From Nitrospira defluvii (GTDB taxonomy: Bacteria; Nitrospirota; Nitrospiria; Nitrospirales; Nitrospiraceae), in contig NZ_CAJNBJ010000004.1 of assembly GCF_905220995.1 (NCBI RefSeq), positions 1 through 47,369 of the forward strand: 47,369 nt of DNA, read 5' to 3'. The translations under genes were made by a program, and so were the position numbers. Positions 1 through 7,503 of the stretch are shown one piece after another. The notes under the pieces were generated by a model. That model had not been told where the DNA came from and did not search any database. It was given only the letters and a program-made list of their open reading frames with translations. Numbering within the stretch: the stretch's first letter is position 1; each line of letters opens with the position of its first letter.

Positions 1-1
1 A

Positions 2-655
2 TTAATCAGACCTTCCCTAGTTCAAGACTGTCCGGCTCTCCGCCTTCTATACGATTTTGGCAAAACATCAGGTGTCAGCGACGTTGAGCTATCCAGAAGA
101 ATCGCCCTTGCACTCGAGATCAAACTTGGTTTCATTCACACCCATTACGATCTCAGCGGTCTGGCAGGGATGGAGAACAAATACTTAGTTCCAGACATCG
201 CGCGCATGAACTATCGTCCCTATGAAAATTTGCAATCGTTCTCCATTGCCTTACGTCGATCACGATCAGCCTTTTCTCTCATCGCAAGAATCCGATCAGT
301 ATGGGACAAGACTTTTCTATGGGTTGCAATGGTAACTGAGGGAGCGGACCTGGTCCGACGACTTCAGGGACAGCGAAGCAAGCGAAGATTTTTCTTCACG
401 CACTTCGCTGCTGGGTTTGACGATGTAACTCCGGAGATGGTCGCTCTCGCTAGCGATGCACTAACAAAGTTCGAGCAAGACTTTCGGACGCCTGAGTTGC
501 ATGGATTCGGTAACATCAGGGGATGGGCCTTTGATTCACCTTCTGATTGGCTTTCGCAACACTCTAGCGATCTTATGGGACATTGGGCCGTCCTTTCGGA
601 GTTTCTCTTTGCTGTTTTTGCTAAAAGCAGCACCCAGTGGTCATCATTTGATTGA
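2..655 (+). CDS. Unrecognised protein, 5' end outside the window
   Basis: The reading frame is open from base 2 without a stop, so the gene begins upstream of the window; at least 217 residues are present. An internal ATG at 170 exists but the frame continues in front of it with plausible protein sequence, so 170 is probably not the true start. I recognise no family. The visible part is rich in Arg, Phe and Ser, has no signal peptide or membrane segment, and contains a stretch of alternating hydrophobic residues that would fit a mostly helical soluble protein. The base composition looks lower in GC than the genes from 1.1 kb onward, which may mean recent acquisition. No clear partner gene is visible downstream on the same strand. 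Confidence 0.55.
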   Translation, partial: LIRPSLVQDCPALRLLYDFGKTSGVSDVELSRRIALALEIKLGFIHTHYDLSGLAGMENKYLVPDIARMNYRPYENLQSFSIALRRSRSAFSLIARIRSVWDKTFLWVAMVTEGADLVRRLQGQRSKRRFFFTHFAAGFDDVTPEMVALASDALTKFEQDFRTPELHGFGNIRGWAFDSPSDWLSQHSSDLMGHWAVLSEFLFAVFAKSSTQWSSFD

Positions 656-1131
656 GAGTAGTCCACCTGGCCAGCCATTAATGGTTTGCGACATTGCTTG
701 ACACATTCAATCAGTCGAGTGGACGTCCCAGAGAATCTTCCTCCCCTATTGCGGAACCCAGTCCTCGGCATTTATTGAGCAGATTTCTTGGTCGGCGGTT
801 GCACTCACACAAAACCAGATACCGTCCTCCTAGCCAAGCGTTCTTACCTCCATGCAGTAGATATGCTGCCGCCTACTCTGCAGTAGAATGGCAGCCCCTG
901 CCCGTGAACATCTACGGGCTAGAAGCACAAGATTACGCCAACACCACCGATATCAACTGAGCCCTCAACTGATCTCGAATAAGGGGGGCCGTCGGTTTGA
1001 TCCCAGTGGGAATTGCCTCCCCGAAAACGCCAACCTCCTCCGGCCTCTCTCTGCATGTATCGGAACCACCCCGCGTCGAGATTCGGCCAAACCATGGTAC
1101 AGTGGGAGCTGCGGAGTGATTGGAGGAAATC
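656..1131. other. Intergenic stretch with no supported gene
   Basis: I find no convincing gene, tRNA, terminator or mobile-element end here. Short overlapping frames lack ribosome binding sites and protein-like composition. A 9-base direct repeat (TGCAGTAGA at 853-861 and 879-887) is the only repeat noted and may be chance. The stretch separates the lower-GC left gene from the GC-rich core. Confidence 0.5.
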
Positions 1132-1563
1132 ATGCTACGACGACTATCTGTGGTCCTGCTTTGCTGCGCGGGTCTGACTGCATGCGGGGAAAGCGGTGAC
1201 AGCGCCGGTTCCGGCCTCAAGCCGGTGGGAGAATGGGCCAAGATCGGCGAGACGGACAGCTACGTCTACTACGCCGATTACGCCAGCATCAAGAAAGCCG
1301 ATGAAACCGTCGTGATGCTCGACCTGTTCGATTACAAGAGCGCACAGACAGAAGGTGGAAACGCTCCCGCTCTTTCCAAAGCCACACAGCGCGAATACGA
1401 CTGCCAAAACAAGAAAAGCCAGTCGCTCAAGTCGAGCTGGTTTTCCGGGCAAATGGGAGCCGGCACTATCGTGCGCTCCGGCGGCACCTCGAACCAGTGG
1501 TCTGCAGCCACACAGGGCACCGCCACCGGGGGGCTCTTGAAAGCCGCCTGCGGGAGTTCCTAG
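1132..1563 (+). CDS. Small predicted lipoprotein
   Basis: This is a 143-residue protein with a short basic start, a hydrophobic core and a lipobox ending L-T-A-C at residue 18, so it is probably lipidated and anchored in a membrane after Sec export. The start at 1132 is chosen because GGAGGAAAT at 1122-1129 sits at good distance; the upstream TTG at 1120 has no such site. The mature part has a W-x-K-I-G-E-T-D-S-Y-x-Y-Y-A-D pattern typical of small surface-adhesion-like proteins that track a stress or residue variable, but I cannot name the family. Two later cysteines (in YDCQNK and near the C terminus) could form a disulfide. It converges with the hydrolase-like gene, 81 bp away. Confidence 0.75.
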   Translation: MLRRLSVVLLCCAGLTACGESGDSAGSGLKPVGEWAKIGETDSYVYYADYASIKKADETVVMLDLFDYKSAQTEGGNAPALSKATQREYDCQNKKSQSLKSSWFSGQMGAGTIVRSGGTSNQWSAATQGTATGGLLKAACGSS

Positions 1564-1644
1564 CCCGACTATCAGATTGGGCCGTCCAAGGCAATCTCCA
1601 CCGGCGCCTCTGCCCAGATGGCCTTGGCACTCTCCGCCTGCTCC

Positions 1645-2814
1645 CTACTCCACGCACGACGCGTAGACCTTGGGACAGGTCGGATTGAGCCCACGGGCCT
1701 GGCCGTCCGCCGCAGACAGCCCACTCATAAATTCCAACACCTTGGGGTAGTAGTTCGGGGCGCGGGTCCAAAAAATGTAGTTCGCCCGTAACCGGTCTCG
1801 CGCAAACGCGAACAACTCGGCGATGGTCGGTACTCTCCCTCGTCCGTCGTGTTGCGTGTTCTCATAGTTGGACTGCATCACCGAGGGCGTCAACGGCACG
1901 ACGCCGGACAACGGCGCATAAAAATGGTATGCCCCTTTAGGCTTATTCGGACGGTCGAAGTTCAAGCCGGGGTCGTCGATGAACACATCAGGCCCGCCCA
2001 ACGCCGTCCCGATTGTGCGCATCTGGCCGACAAACGAGGGCAACATCTCGCGCGGATAGTTTACAAACTGATACGTCATCGTGTTCGGGAACGCCGCGCG
2101 CATCGCTTGCTGCACACTGAGCAGATTGTCGTACTGTCGCTCGACGTCACGCTTGGACACCGGGACGAGCGGTTGTCCCATCGCAGTTTCGGGAAGACCT
2201 ATGCCCTCGAAATGCGCATGGCCGTTGAAGCGCTTCCCCAATTCACGAATGAGCGCAACGAGGCGATCACGAACCGCCGGGTTCCAGAGTTTCAGATTAT
2301 TTCCGCGTGGCGCATCCGTACCGTAACTGCTGAACGGGAACGCCCCTCCCTCATATGTCTCGCTTGCCATGTAGAATGGCACGGGCAACACCTGAGGCTT
2401 GAAGGATTTCAGCTCCAACAGCACAATCAGCCGCTTGTTGTGCGGCGCCAGTTCGGCCAATACCCGCTCAATTGCCGTAAAGTCATACTGACCTTCCTCA
2501 GGTTCCAACTCCGGCCACTCAACACGCATCTGCAGCCCGCGCAACGCGGGGGTCGCCTGCAGCTCGCGATAGACTTGTGCCATGATCTTCGGGTTGGTCC
2601 GCATGAACGACATCGGCGCATAGTAGTGGCCGGGGTGCCATTTCACCGCACCGGGATCCGACACATCCGCAGCCGCGGTCTTTACCGGCCAGATTCCCGT
2701 ACACGCCATGGCGCAGAGCACCACCAGCAAGATGCGCATGGCGGTGTGATGCCTTGGAATCGCCGCGATCACTCCTGGCCGGCCATTGCTCGCGTCCTGC
2801 CCATCATCGTACAT
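1645..2814 (-). CDS. Secreted TIM-barrel glycoside-hydrolase-like protein
   Basis: The product has 389 residues. The start at 2814 follows AAGGGAGG at a spacing of about 5; a second ATG at 2739 would start right at the signal peptide but has no ribosome site. From the first start the protein has a 25-residue polar lead followed by a hydrophobic signal segment ending near V-K-T-A-A-A. The mature part resembles a (beta/alpha)8 hydrolase: the segment VEWPELEPEEGQYDF with nearby IERVLAEL is the style of GH5/GH10/GH42-like barrels, and an acidic residue in GIGLPETAMG could be catalytic. Family and substrate cannot be assigned by eye. Three cysteines lie near the C terminus and export region. It stands alone between a convergent lipoprotein and the CBS gene. 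Confidence 0.65.
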   Translation of the reverse strand: MYDDGQDASNGRPGVIAAIPRHHTAMRILLVVLCAMACTGIWPVKTAAADVSDPGAVKWHPGHYYAPMSFMRTNPKIMAQVYRELQATPALRGLQMRVEWPELEPEEGQYDFTAIERVLAELAPHNKRLIVLLELKSFKPQVLPVPFYMASETYEGGAFPFSSYGTDAPRGNNLKLWNPAVRDRLVALIRELGKRFNGHAHFEGIGLPETAMGQPLVPVSKRDVERQYDNLLSVQQAMRAAFPNTMTYQFVNYPREMLPSFVGQMRTIGTALGGPDVFIDDPGLNFDRPNKPKGAYHFYAPLSGVVPLTPSVMQSNYENTQHDGRGRVPTIAELFAFARDRLRANYIFWTRAPNYYPKVLEFMSGLSAADGQARGLNPTCPKVYASCVE

Positions 2815-3176
2815 CTTGCCTCCCTTCATCACTCCCTTGAGACCAGGGCGTCCTGACTGCAGCCACTTGAGCGGCGGTCGACGAGCGACTATTGTGGCAG
2901 TACGGAGGTGATGCCGCCATACCAAGCCGCACGGCTTCGGCGTCGTAGCAATGAGGACGCTCTGTAACCACCGGACAACCGGTCGAGACCAGCGGCGGAT
3001 GATGAGTCCACTACCAGTCGCCGCATGATATGGTGGGGAAGAGGTGCGGCGCCGAGGAATACTCCAGAGCGCCGCCACGGCAAGACCGCAGTACACGGGA
3101 GGGCCGGTCGCAGATTGAGGTACGCCGGCGCCTTCCCGTGAACCGGATGAAGCTGATGAACCCGACCAATCTATTA
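2815..3176. other. Intergenic stretch without a supported gene
   Basis: This gap precedes the hydrolase-like gene and follows the CBS-domain gene on the minus strand. A small hairpin (ACCGG-loop-CCGGT, 2970-2983) is visible but has no U tract. A reading frame continues from the hydrolase gene upstream through it, but its composition is Arg/Ser-rich and unlike protein, and the strong ribosome site lies at 2814. I see no convincing promoter. Confidence 0.5.
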
Positions 3177-3953
3177 TTAGAGTTCGAGCATTTTCTGGTA
3201 CGCGCGGAGGAGATCTCCCACGGATAACACCCCGATGATCGTGCCGTCTTCCGTCACCGGCAGGTGGCGAATGCCTTCTTTCTTCATCAGCCGGAGAGCC
3301 TCCTTGATGGGCTCGCTGTCTTCGATGGTGATCACCACCTTGCTCATACACGACATCACCGTCGTCGTGTTCGGATCCAACCCCTTGGCCACTGCTTTTC
3401 GGCTCAGATCCGTATCCGTAATGATGCCGAGATAACGGGAACCGTCGTCGACGAGCAACGATCCGATGCGCCACTTCTGCAGCAGGCGACCGGCCTCTTT
3501 AATGGACGCGCCTTTGTGGACGCTTCGGACCTCGGATGACATGAATTCCGCCACCGTACGGCCGTCGATCCGCTCTCCAAGCGTTCGCCGCCAATCACGG
3601 CCGATCCTGGTGCTGCGCTTCAGTTCAAGCTGCGCCAGGCAACTTTCCAGCACCTGCTTGCGTTGATGCAGGCTCTCACGATCGAGATTGTGCGTACCCG
3701 CCTCCTGCGCCTCCTCCGGAAGAATCGCCGCCTCGCCAAGCTTGGCGTACTGATACGCCTCCAGTTCCTCCGAGGCCCCACCAAACGCCTCGCTCAGCAG
3801 TTCCTCGGCCTGCTCGTCAAATGCCTCCAGCGACGCATTCCCCTTCCGCCGAGATAAGAACGTCTGAAAGGTCGCTAGTGTTCCACGGACATCTTCGATA
3901 TGCCGGCTGAGCACATCAGCCGGTTCCTGGCTCGACTTGAGTTTCTTGGCCAT
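3177..3953 (-). CDS. CBS-pair protein with helical N-terminal domain
   Basis: This is a 258-residue soluble protein. Residues 1 to about 125 are charged and helical, with no recognised fold. Two CBS motifs follow (about 135-190 and 200-258), seen as V-A-E-F-M-S followed by S-I-K-E-A, the G-I-I-T-D-T-D-L strand-turn, then M-S-K-V-V-I-T-I-E-D, I-K-E-A-L-R-L-M and G-V-L-S-V-G-D-L-L. CBS pairs usually bind adenine nucleotides and regulate a partner; here no catalytic domain is attached. AAGGAGG lies just before the ATG at 3953. The gene follows nirA by 55 bp on the same strand and may be the last gene of that transcript, but a link to nitrogen metabolism is only suggested by position. Confidence 0.8.
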   Translation of the reverse strand: MAKKLKSSQEPADVLSRHIEDVRGTLATFQTFLSRRKGNASLEAFDEQAEELLSEAFGGASEELEAYQYAKLGEAAILPEEAQEAGTHNLDRESLHQRKQVLESCLAQLELKRSTRIGRDWRRTLGERIDGRTVAEFMSSEVRSVHKGASIKEAGRLLQKWRIGSLLVDDGSRYLGIITDTDLSRKAVAKGLDPNTTTVMSCMSKVVITIEDSEPIKEALRLMKKEGIRHLPVTEDGTIIGVLSVGDLLRAYQKMLEL

Positions 3954-4008
3954 ACTGCCTCCTTGTTGAGCCCAGGAGAATAACTCAAGTCCGAAATCGG
4001 CTCAAGCC

Positions 4009-5613
4009 TTACGCCGAAAAGGGTTGCGGCGTGAGGCCGGGCAGGATGGCAGCCCTCTCATTGTCTGACGCCGGTTTCGCCGCGCTCCCGGCCTTGGGCA
4101 CGACCTTTCCACGAACCCGATGCATTTTGTCCCGCGTATGATACGGCATCACATTTTCCAGTACCGCCGGAAGCTTGTCGCAGGGCACATCCTCCATGAT
4201 CTTTATGGCCAACTTCGGATCCGGCCCCGAACGGCCACCGACAAAGATGTCGACAGCATCGACGACTTTGCCGTTCACTCGGGCCTTTTTGCCGAGCAAT
4301 CCAACATCCGCCACGAGATGATTGCCGCAGCCGGCAGGACAGCCTGACCAATGGACGGTGATCGGCTTGAGGGTATCGCCCAACCTCCGCTCCAGCGTCC
4401 GCGCCGTTTCCACGGCCCGGCTTTTGGTTTCAATGACGGCCAGGTTGCAATAGTCGCTGCCGACGCAACTCACCAACCCCTTGTAGAGGGCCGATGGATT
4501 GTACGCGAATTGCTTCACCAGCGGCTCTTCCGCCAGTTCACCCACCAGCCGGTCGCTGATATGTGGGATGACGAACGCTTGCGCGGGTGAGAGTCGCACT
4601 TCACCTGTCCCATATCGATCCGCCAACCCGGCGATGCCGTGTAGCTCCGCGGCTTTGATCCGTCCCACCAGCACTTTGAGCCCGACATAGTTCATGCCAC
4701 GTTGCTTTTGGCGGAAGATTCCGATGTGATCGCGCTCCGCCGCCGCTCGAGCATCGACGCCCGCAGCAGGCAGCGCTCGCCCCATCCGCACCTCCACCTC
4801 ATGACGCAGCCGTGCCTCGCCCCAGGCTTCGACCAGAAATGCGAACCGCGCTTGCGTGCGATTCTCTCGTGGCCCGTGGTCCCGATAGATGTGCAGCAGC
4901 GTCCGGCACACGTCAAAGGCCTCCGCCGGATTGACGAACATATCCAACGAACTGGCGATGCGATAGCCGCCGGAGCCCAACTTCCCGCCTACCAGGACGT
5001 TGTAGCCGTAACACTTGTCGTGGCCCAAGTCGTGATAGGCCGGCACCAACGCGATGTCTTGCGTCTCCGTGTGGAGACAATTGTCCGCGCAGCCGGTCAC
5101 CGCGATATTGCACTTGCGCGGCAAATTCGTATAGGCCGCATTTCCCAGCACTTCGTGATTGATCGCGCGCACGATGTCGGTTCCGTCGAGCAGTTCGTTG
5201 GGATTCAGACCGGCCACTGGGCACGTCATGATATTCCGCACGCTGTCCATGCCGGTTTGCATCGACGTGAGCCCCACCTCCGTCAGCTTGTCGAACACCG
5301 CAGGCACCGCTGCGATCGTGAGATGGCGCACTTGCACTTGTTGCCTGGTCGTCACATCGATCACGCCGTTGCCATGCGCCAGCGCGATGTCCGCCAGTAC
5401 GTGGAGTTGAGCCGCCGTCGTGTGGCCGCCCGGCATGCGCACCCGCAGCATGAAGTACCCGGGCGTGGGATTCCGCAGGAACAGACCGTACCATTTCAAC
5501 CGTTGAACATCGTCTTCCGGGATGGCCTCCCACCCAGCTTGCGCATAGTGTGCCAGCCTGTCACGAACCGATAATCCGTCTTGTTCCGACTTGATCGCTT
5601 CAATTTTGTTCAT
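4009..5613 (-). CDS. nirA: Ferredoxin-type assimilatory nitrite reductase NirA
   Basis: NirA reduces nitrite to ammonium with six electrons from ferredoxin, using a siroheme coupled to a 4Fe-4S cluster in the cytoplasm. The 534-residue protein has the two repeated ferredoxin-like halves of the nitrite/sulfite reductase family. Cluster and siroheme ligands are visible as C383-x5-C389 and C425-x3-C429 (the latter in GCPAGCG). The segment MTCPVAGLNPNEL and the TGCADNC motif are typical of NirA rather than of dissimilatory sulfite reductase. The start at 5613 overlaps the stop of the upstream winged-helix gene (TGATG), indicating translational coupling. Neighbours nirC and cynS give the substrate import and another ammonium source. 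Sulfite reductase is the main alternative; the nitrogen context favours nitrite. Confidence 0.9.
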   Translation of the reverse strand: MNKIEAIKSEQDGLSVRDRLAHYAQAGWEAIPEDDVQRLKWYGLFLRNPTPGYFMLRVRMPGGHTTAAQLHVLADIALAHGNGVIDVTTRQQVQVRHLTIAAVPAVFDKLTEVGLTSMQTGMDSVRNIMTCPVAGLNPNELLDGTDIVRAINHEVLGNAAYTNLPRKCNIAVTGCADNCLHTETQDIALVPAYHDLGHDKCYGYNVLVGGKLGSGGYRIASSLDMFVNPAEAFDVCRTLLHIYRDHGPRENRTQARFAFLVEAWGEARLRHEVEVRMGRALPAAGVDARAAAERDHIGIFRQKQRGMNYVGLKVLVGRIKAAELHGIAGLADRYGTGEVRLSPAQAFVIPHISDRLVGELAEEPLVKQFAYNPSALYKGLVSCVGSDYCNLAVIETKSRAVETARTLERRLGDTLKPITVHWSGCPAGCGNHLVADVGLLGKKARVNGKVVDAVDIFVGGRSGPDPKLAIKIMEDVPCDKLPAVLENVMPYHTRDKMHRVRGKVVPKAGSAAKPASDNERAAILPGLTPQPFSA

Positions 5614-5807
5614 CACGCGCCCCCCAATGCGACGGAATAGTCCGGTCCGGATTTCCTCAACACCACCGCGCCCTCCCGACTCAACCGATCCACCACCAGC
5701 AAGATCTGTGATGCGCTGAGACCGGACAAGGCCACCAACTCTTCGAAGGACTGAGGCGCCTGTCGCTCGAGCAGCGTCAACACCGCCGTTTCTGCAGTCG
5801 TCTTCAT
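5613..5807 (-). CDS. Small winged-helix protein
   Basis: This 64-residue protein has the pattern of a winged helix-turn-helix: LTLLERQ, then FEELVALSGLSASQILLVVDRLSREGAVV with a recognition-like helix and a beta wing ending in YSVAL. GGGAGGA precedes the ATG at 5807. Its TGA overlaps the nirA ATG, so the two are translated together. It could be a DNA-binding regulator of the operon, or a small partner that uses the fold for protein contact, because it has almost nothing beyond the domain. I do not recognise a named family. Confidence 0.7.
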   Translation of the reverse strand: MKTTAETAVLTLLERQAPQSFEELVALSGLSASQILLVVDRLSREGAVVLRKSGPDYSVALGGA

Positions 5808-5859
5808 GGTGTCCTCCCTTCTGTGGGTGCCGTCTCAGCGGCATCACCCGGTTCGTCAA

Positions 5860-6300
5860 CTAGAACGTTTTGTATTCGAGCCACTTCCCATTGAGCGTGA
5901 TCTTGCACCGGGCCTCGCCCTGGCTGCCGGTCACCTTTTCCATATCCAAGGTAAAATCAATAGCGCTCATGATCCCGTCACCGAACATTTCATTCGCCAT
6001 CTCCCGCAGTGAGTCGCCGTAGACCCCGATGACTTCCAATAGGCGATACTTAAATGGATCCGTCGCATTCGGGAAATCGGCCCGGACGGGAAATGCGCTC
6101 AGCGAACTGATTTGTTCTTTATCCAAATCCAGCAGCTTCCCCACTTTGCCCGCTTCCTCCGGTGATAGGCGGTGGTTCCCGTTCAACGCCGCGGCGACGA
6201 ACGTCGGATTCTTCCCGACCGTCTTCGCCACCTCTGCAATCGTGACCTTCTTGTTCAACCGCTGCGTCTTTATCGCCTTGCGTACTGCTGCTTTTTCCAT
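5860..6300 (-). CDS. cynS: Cyanase
   Basis: Cyanase converts cyanate and bicarbonate to ammonia and CO2 (via carbamate). The 146-residue protein has an N-terminal helix-turn-helix-like domain and the C-terminal catalytic domain. Its R86, E89 and S112 lie exactly ten residues before the E. coli catalytic Arg96, Glu99 and Ser122, so the active site looks intact. The start at 6300 is preceded by GGGAGA; an upstream in-frame extension lacks a ribosome site. Together with nirC and nirA it forms an operon that supplies ammonium from cyanate or nitrite. In nitrifier communities cyanase has been linked to ammonia supply to partners or self; here that role is inference. Confidence 0.95.
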   Translation of the reverse strand: MEKAAVRKAIKTQRLNKKVTIAEVAKTVGKNPTFVAAALNGNHRLSPEEAGKVGKLLDLDKEQISSLSAFPVRADFPNATDPFKYRLLEVIGVYGDSLREMANEMFGDGIMSAIDFTLDMEKVTGSQGEARCKITLNGKWLEYKTF

Positions 6301-6352
6301 TGTGATCTCCCTTTCGTGATTCGCCCGTGAATGCACGCCGCACCGCGCTTCA

Positions 6353-7183
6353 TTACGATCCTGCCACCGCCGACGCCACCGGTTGAGCCACCGGGGCCGC
6401 CGTCGCTTCCGTCACGCGATAGGGGCTCACCATCCAATAGAGACCCCCGACAAACAATCCGCCGCCCACCAGGTTCCCCAGCACGACGAACAGCTGGTTG
6501 TACCAAAAAGCCCCCCAACTCACAGCGGCGTCATGCGGCAGAAACAACGCCATGCCCAACAACGATTGATTCGCGATGCTATGCTCGAACCCGGTGCCGA
6601 TGAATGCGAACAGGCACCAGAAGATCAGGAGAATCTTCGCCGTATCGTTGTTCGTTCGACCCGTCATCCAGACTGCCAGACAGATCAGCCAATTGCAGAG
6701 AATGCCCCGCACGAACAGCTCCCAGGCAGGCAGCGACATTTTTACCGAAGCCACTTTCTCGATCAGTTCCGTCGTCGGCCCTTTGGCAAACACGCCCGAT
6801 TGGACAATGAGCCAGGCCAACCCCAACGAACCTGCCAAATTGCCAATCCAGGACCAGGCATTGAGTTGAATGACTTGCGCCCAGCTGAGACTTCTTGTCA
6901 GACCACCGATCGTGCCGATGAGGTTGTTGCCGGTGAACAACTCAGACCCCGCGAAGATCACCAGCGTCAAGGCAATCCCGAACGACACCCCCATCACGAG
7001 TTTGACCACCGGAGACGCGACCGCCGCCAACGGTCCCCCCACACTGAAGATCAACGCAATTCCAAACCCGAGATAGATCCCGGCCAAAGCCGAAAGGATG
7101 AGATATCCGCCCGGTGACCGTTCGAAAAACGACCACTTCCTTGCTGCCACCCCTGCGATCCGCTCGTGATCCGCTGTATGCAT
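6353..7183 (-). CDS. nirC: Formate/nitrite transporter family channel (NirC-like)
   Basis: This 276-residue inner-membrane protein has about six hydrophobic helices with the glycine-rich re-entrant segments of the FNT family (ELFTGNNLIG and the later FEHSIANQS motif). FNT pentamers pass formate, nitrite or hydrosulfide. The operon with nirA points to nitrite uptake, so nirC fits better than focA, though substrate cannot be read directly. The start at 7183 follows AAAGGAGAG; the open frame continues upstream through the terminator hairpins, so longer starts are rejected. Expression is probably gated by the two ANTAR-type modules in its 5' leader. Confidence 0.85.
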   Translation of the reverse strand: MHTADHERIAGVAARKWSFFERSPGGYLILSALAGIYLGFGIALIFSVGGPLAAVASPVVKLVMGVSFGIALTLVIFAGSELFTGNNLIGTIGGLTRSLSWAQVIQLNAWSWIGNLAGSLGLAWLIVQSGVFAKGPTTELIEKVASVKMSLPAWELFVRGILCNWLICLAVWMTGRTNNDTAKILLIFWCLFAFIGTGFEHSIANQSLLGMALFLPHDAAVSWGAFWYNQLFVVLGNLVGGGLFVGGLYWMVSPYRVTEATAAPVAQPVASAVAGS

Positions 7184-7222
7184 GAGGCTCTCCTTTCGGT
7201 GGTCATTGCGCCCGAACAATTT

Positions 7223-7270
7223 AAAAAAAAAGACGTCCCTATCCCCGCAAGTGGGGGAAAGGACGTCTTT
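7223..7270 (-). terminator. Intrinsic terminator b of the nirC leader
   Basis: On the minus strand AAAGACGUCC (7261-7270) pairs with GGACGUCUUU (7229-7238), with an inner CCCC/GGGG stem, followed by a run of U. The 5' arm is also part of hairpin P2b (7260-7275), so the two structures exclude each other. It lies about 40 nt before the nirC start and is therefore an attenuator, not an end-of-operon signal. Confidence 0.85.
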
Positions 7271-7331
7271 GTCCTGCTTGGCGAGGTTGCTGCAACCTCG
7301 CCCGGTGCTGTCAGCCGACTTCAACGTCGGC
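7260..7331 (-). promoter_or_regulatory. ANTAR-type hairpin pair, module b of the nirC leader
   Basis: P2b (7260-7275) is a 5-bp stem AGGAC/GUCCU with hexaloop AAAGAC: A at loop position 1 and G at 4, as published for ANTAR targets. It shares 7261-7270 with terminator b. The candidate upstream partner P1b (7314-7331) is a 6-bp stem GCCGAC/GUCGGC with hexaloop GUUGAA: G4 is kept but position 1 is G, so it is a degenerate match. Between them lies a strong GC-rich hairpin (about 7279-7303). Module b may work with the two intact hairpins of module a instead of with P1b. Confidence 0.7.
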
Positions 7332-7377
7332 AAAAACGAAAACGGCGTCCGCCACTCTTGGAAGAATGACGGACGCC
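7332..7377 (-). terminator. Intrinsic terminator a of the nirC leader
   Basis: The minus-strand stem GGCGUCCG/CGGACGCC (outer arms 7370-7377 and 7344-7351), with additional inner pairs, is followed by GUUUUCGUUUUU (7332-7343). Its 5' arm overlaps the 3' arm and loop of hairpin P2a (7369-7386). It could stop transcripts from the nirC promoter and also those reading through from glnA. Confidence 0.85.
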
Positions 7378-7429
7378 ATTGTCCGTGTACCGTATATGGA
7401 GCAGGTTTACAACCAGGCGCCGTTGCCTG
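7369..7429 (-). promoter_or_regulatory. ANTAR-type dual hairpin, module a of the nirC leader
   Basis: P1a (7414-7429) is CAGGC-AACGGC-GCCUG; P2a (7369-7386) is ACGGAC-AAUGGC-GUCCGU. Both loops are six bases with A1 and G4 and are closed by C-G, which matches the published ANTAR recognition rule. The linker is 27 nt, the same as in the nadE leader. P2a and terminator a (7332-7377) cannot form together, giving a simple antitermination switch when an ANTAR protein stabilises the hairpins. P1a starts about 13 nt after the predicted transcription start. Confidence 0.85.
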
Positions 7430-7448
7430 TGCTCACCCGCATTCGGCA

Positions 7449-7477
7449 TGTATACCACCGCCTCAAAGATTCGTCAA
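7449..7477 (-). promoter_or_regulatory. Predicted sigma-70 promoter for nirC-cynS-nirA
   Basis: Minus-strand -35 TTGACG (7472-7477), 17-bp spacer, -10 TATACA (7449-7454). It lies between the glnA stop and the first ANTAR hairpin, so the transcript would begin near 7442 with a leader of about 260 nt. The near-consensus sequence suggests strong constitutive initiation with control placed at termination. Confidence 0.75.
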
Positions 7478-7503
7478 GCGCCCTCGACGAAGAGGCGATA
7501 GAT

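Noticed and set aside
1849-2856. Long open frame on the plus strand opposite the hydrolase-like gene
   Set aside because: His/Arg-rich composition, no ribosome site, and exact overlap with a protein-like frame on the other strand.
4702-5574. Plus-strand frames opposite nirA (and likewise opposite glnA, glnD, amt and nadE)
   Set aside because: They mirror well-supported genes and have Arg/His-rich composition typical of antisense frames in GC-rich DNA.
7314-7331. Full ANTAR P1 hairpin for module b
   Set aside because: The stem is good, but the loop GUUGAA lacks A at position 1, so I list it only as degenerate.
7201-7503. Glutamine riboswitch (glnA RNA) before nirC
   Set aside because: I first considered it because of the glnA neighbourhood, but the element is downstream of glnA, and the paired hexaloop hairpins with overlapping terminators fit the ANTAR rule far better.
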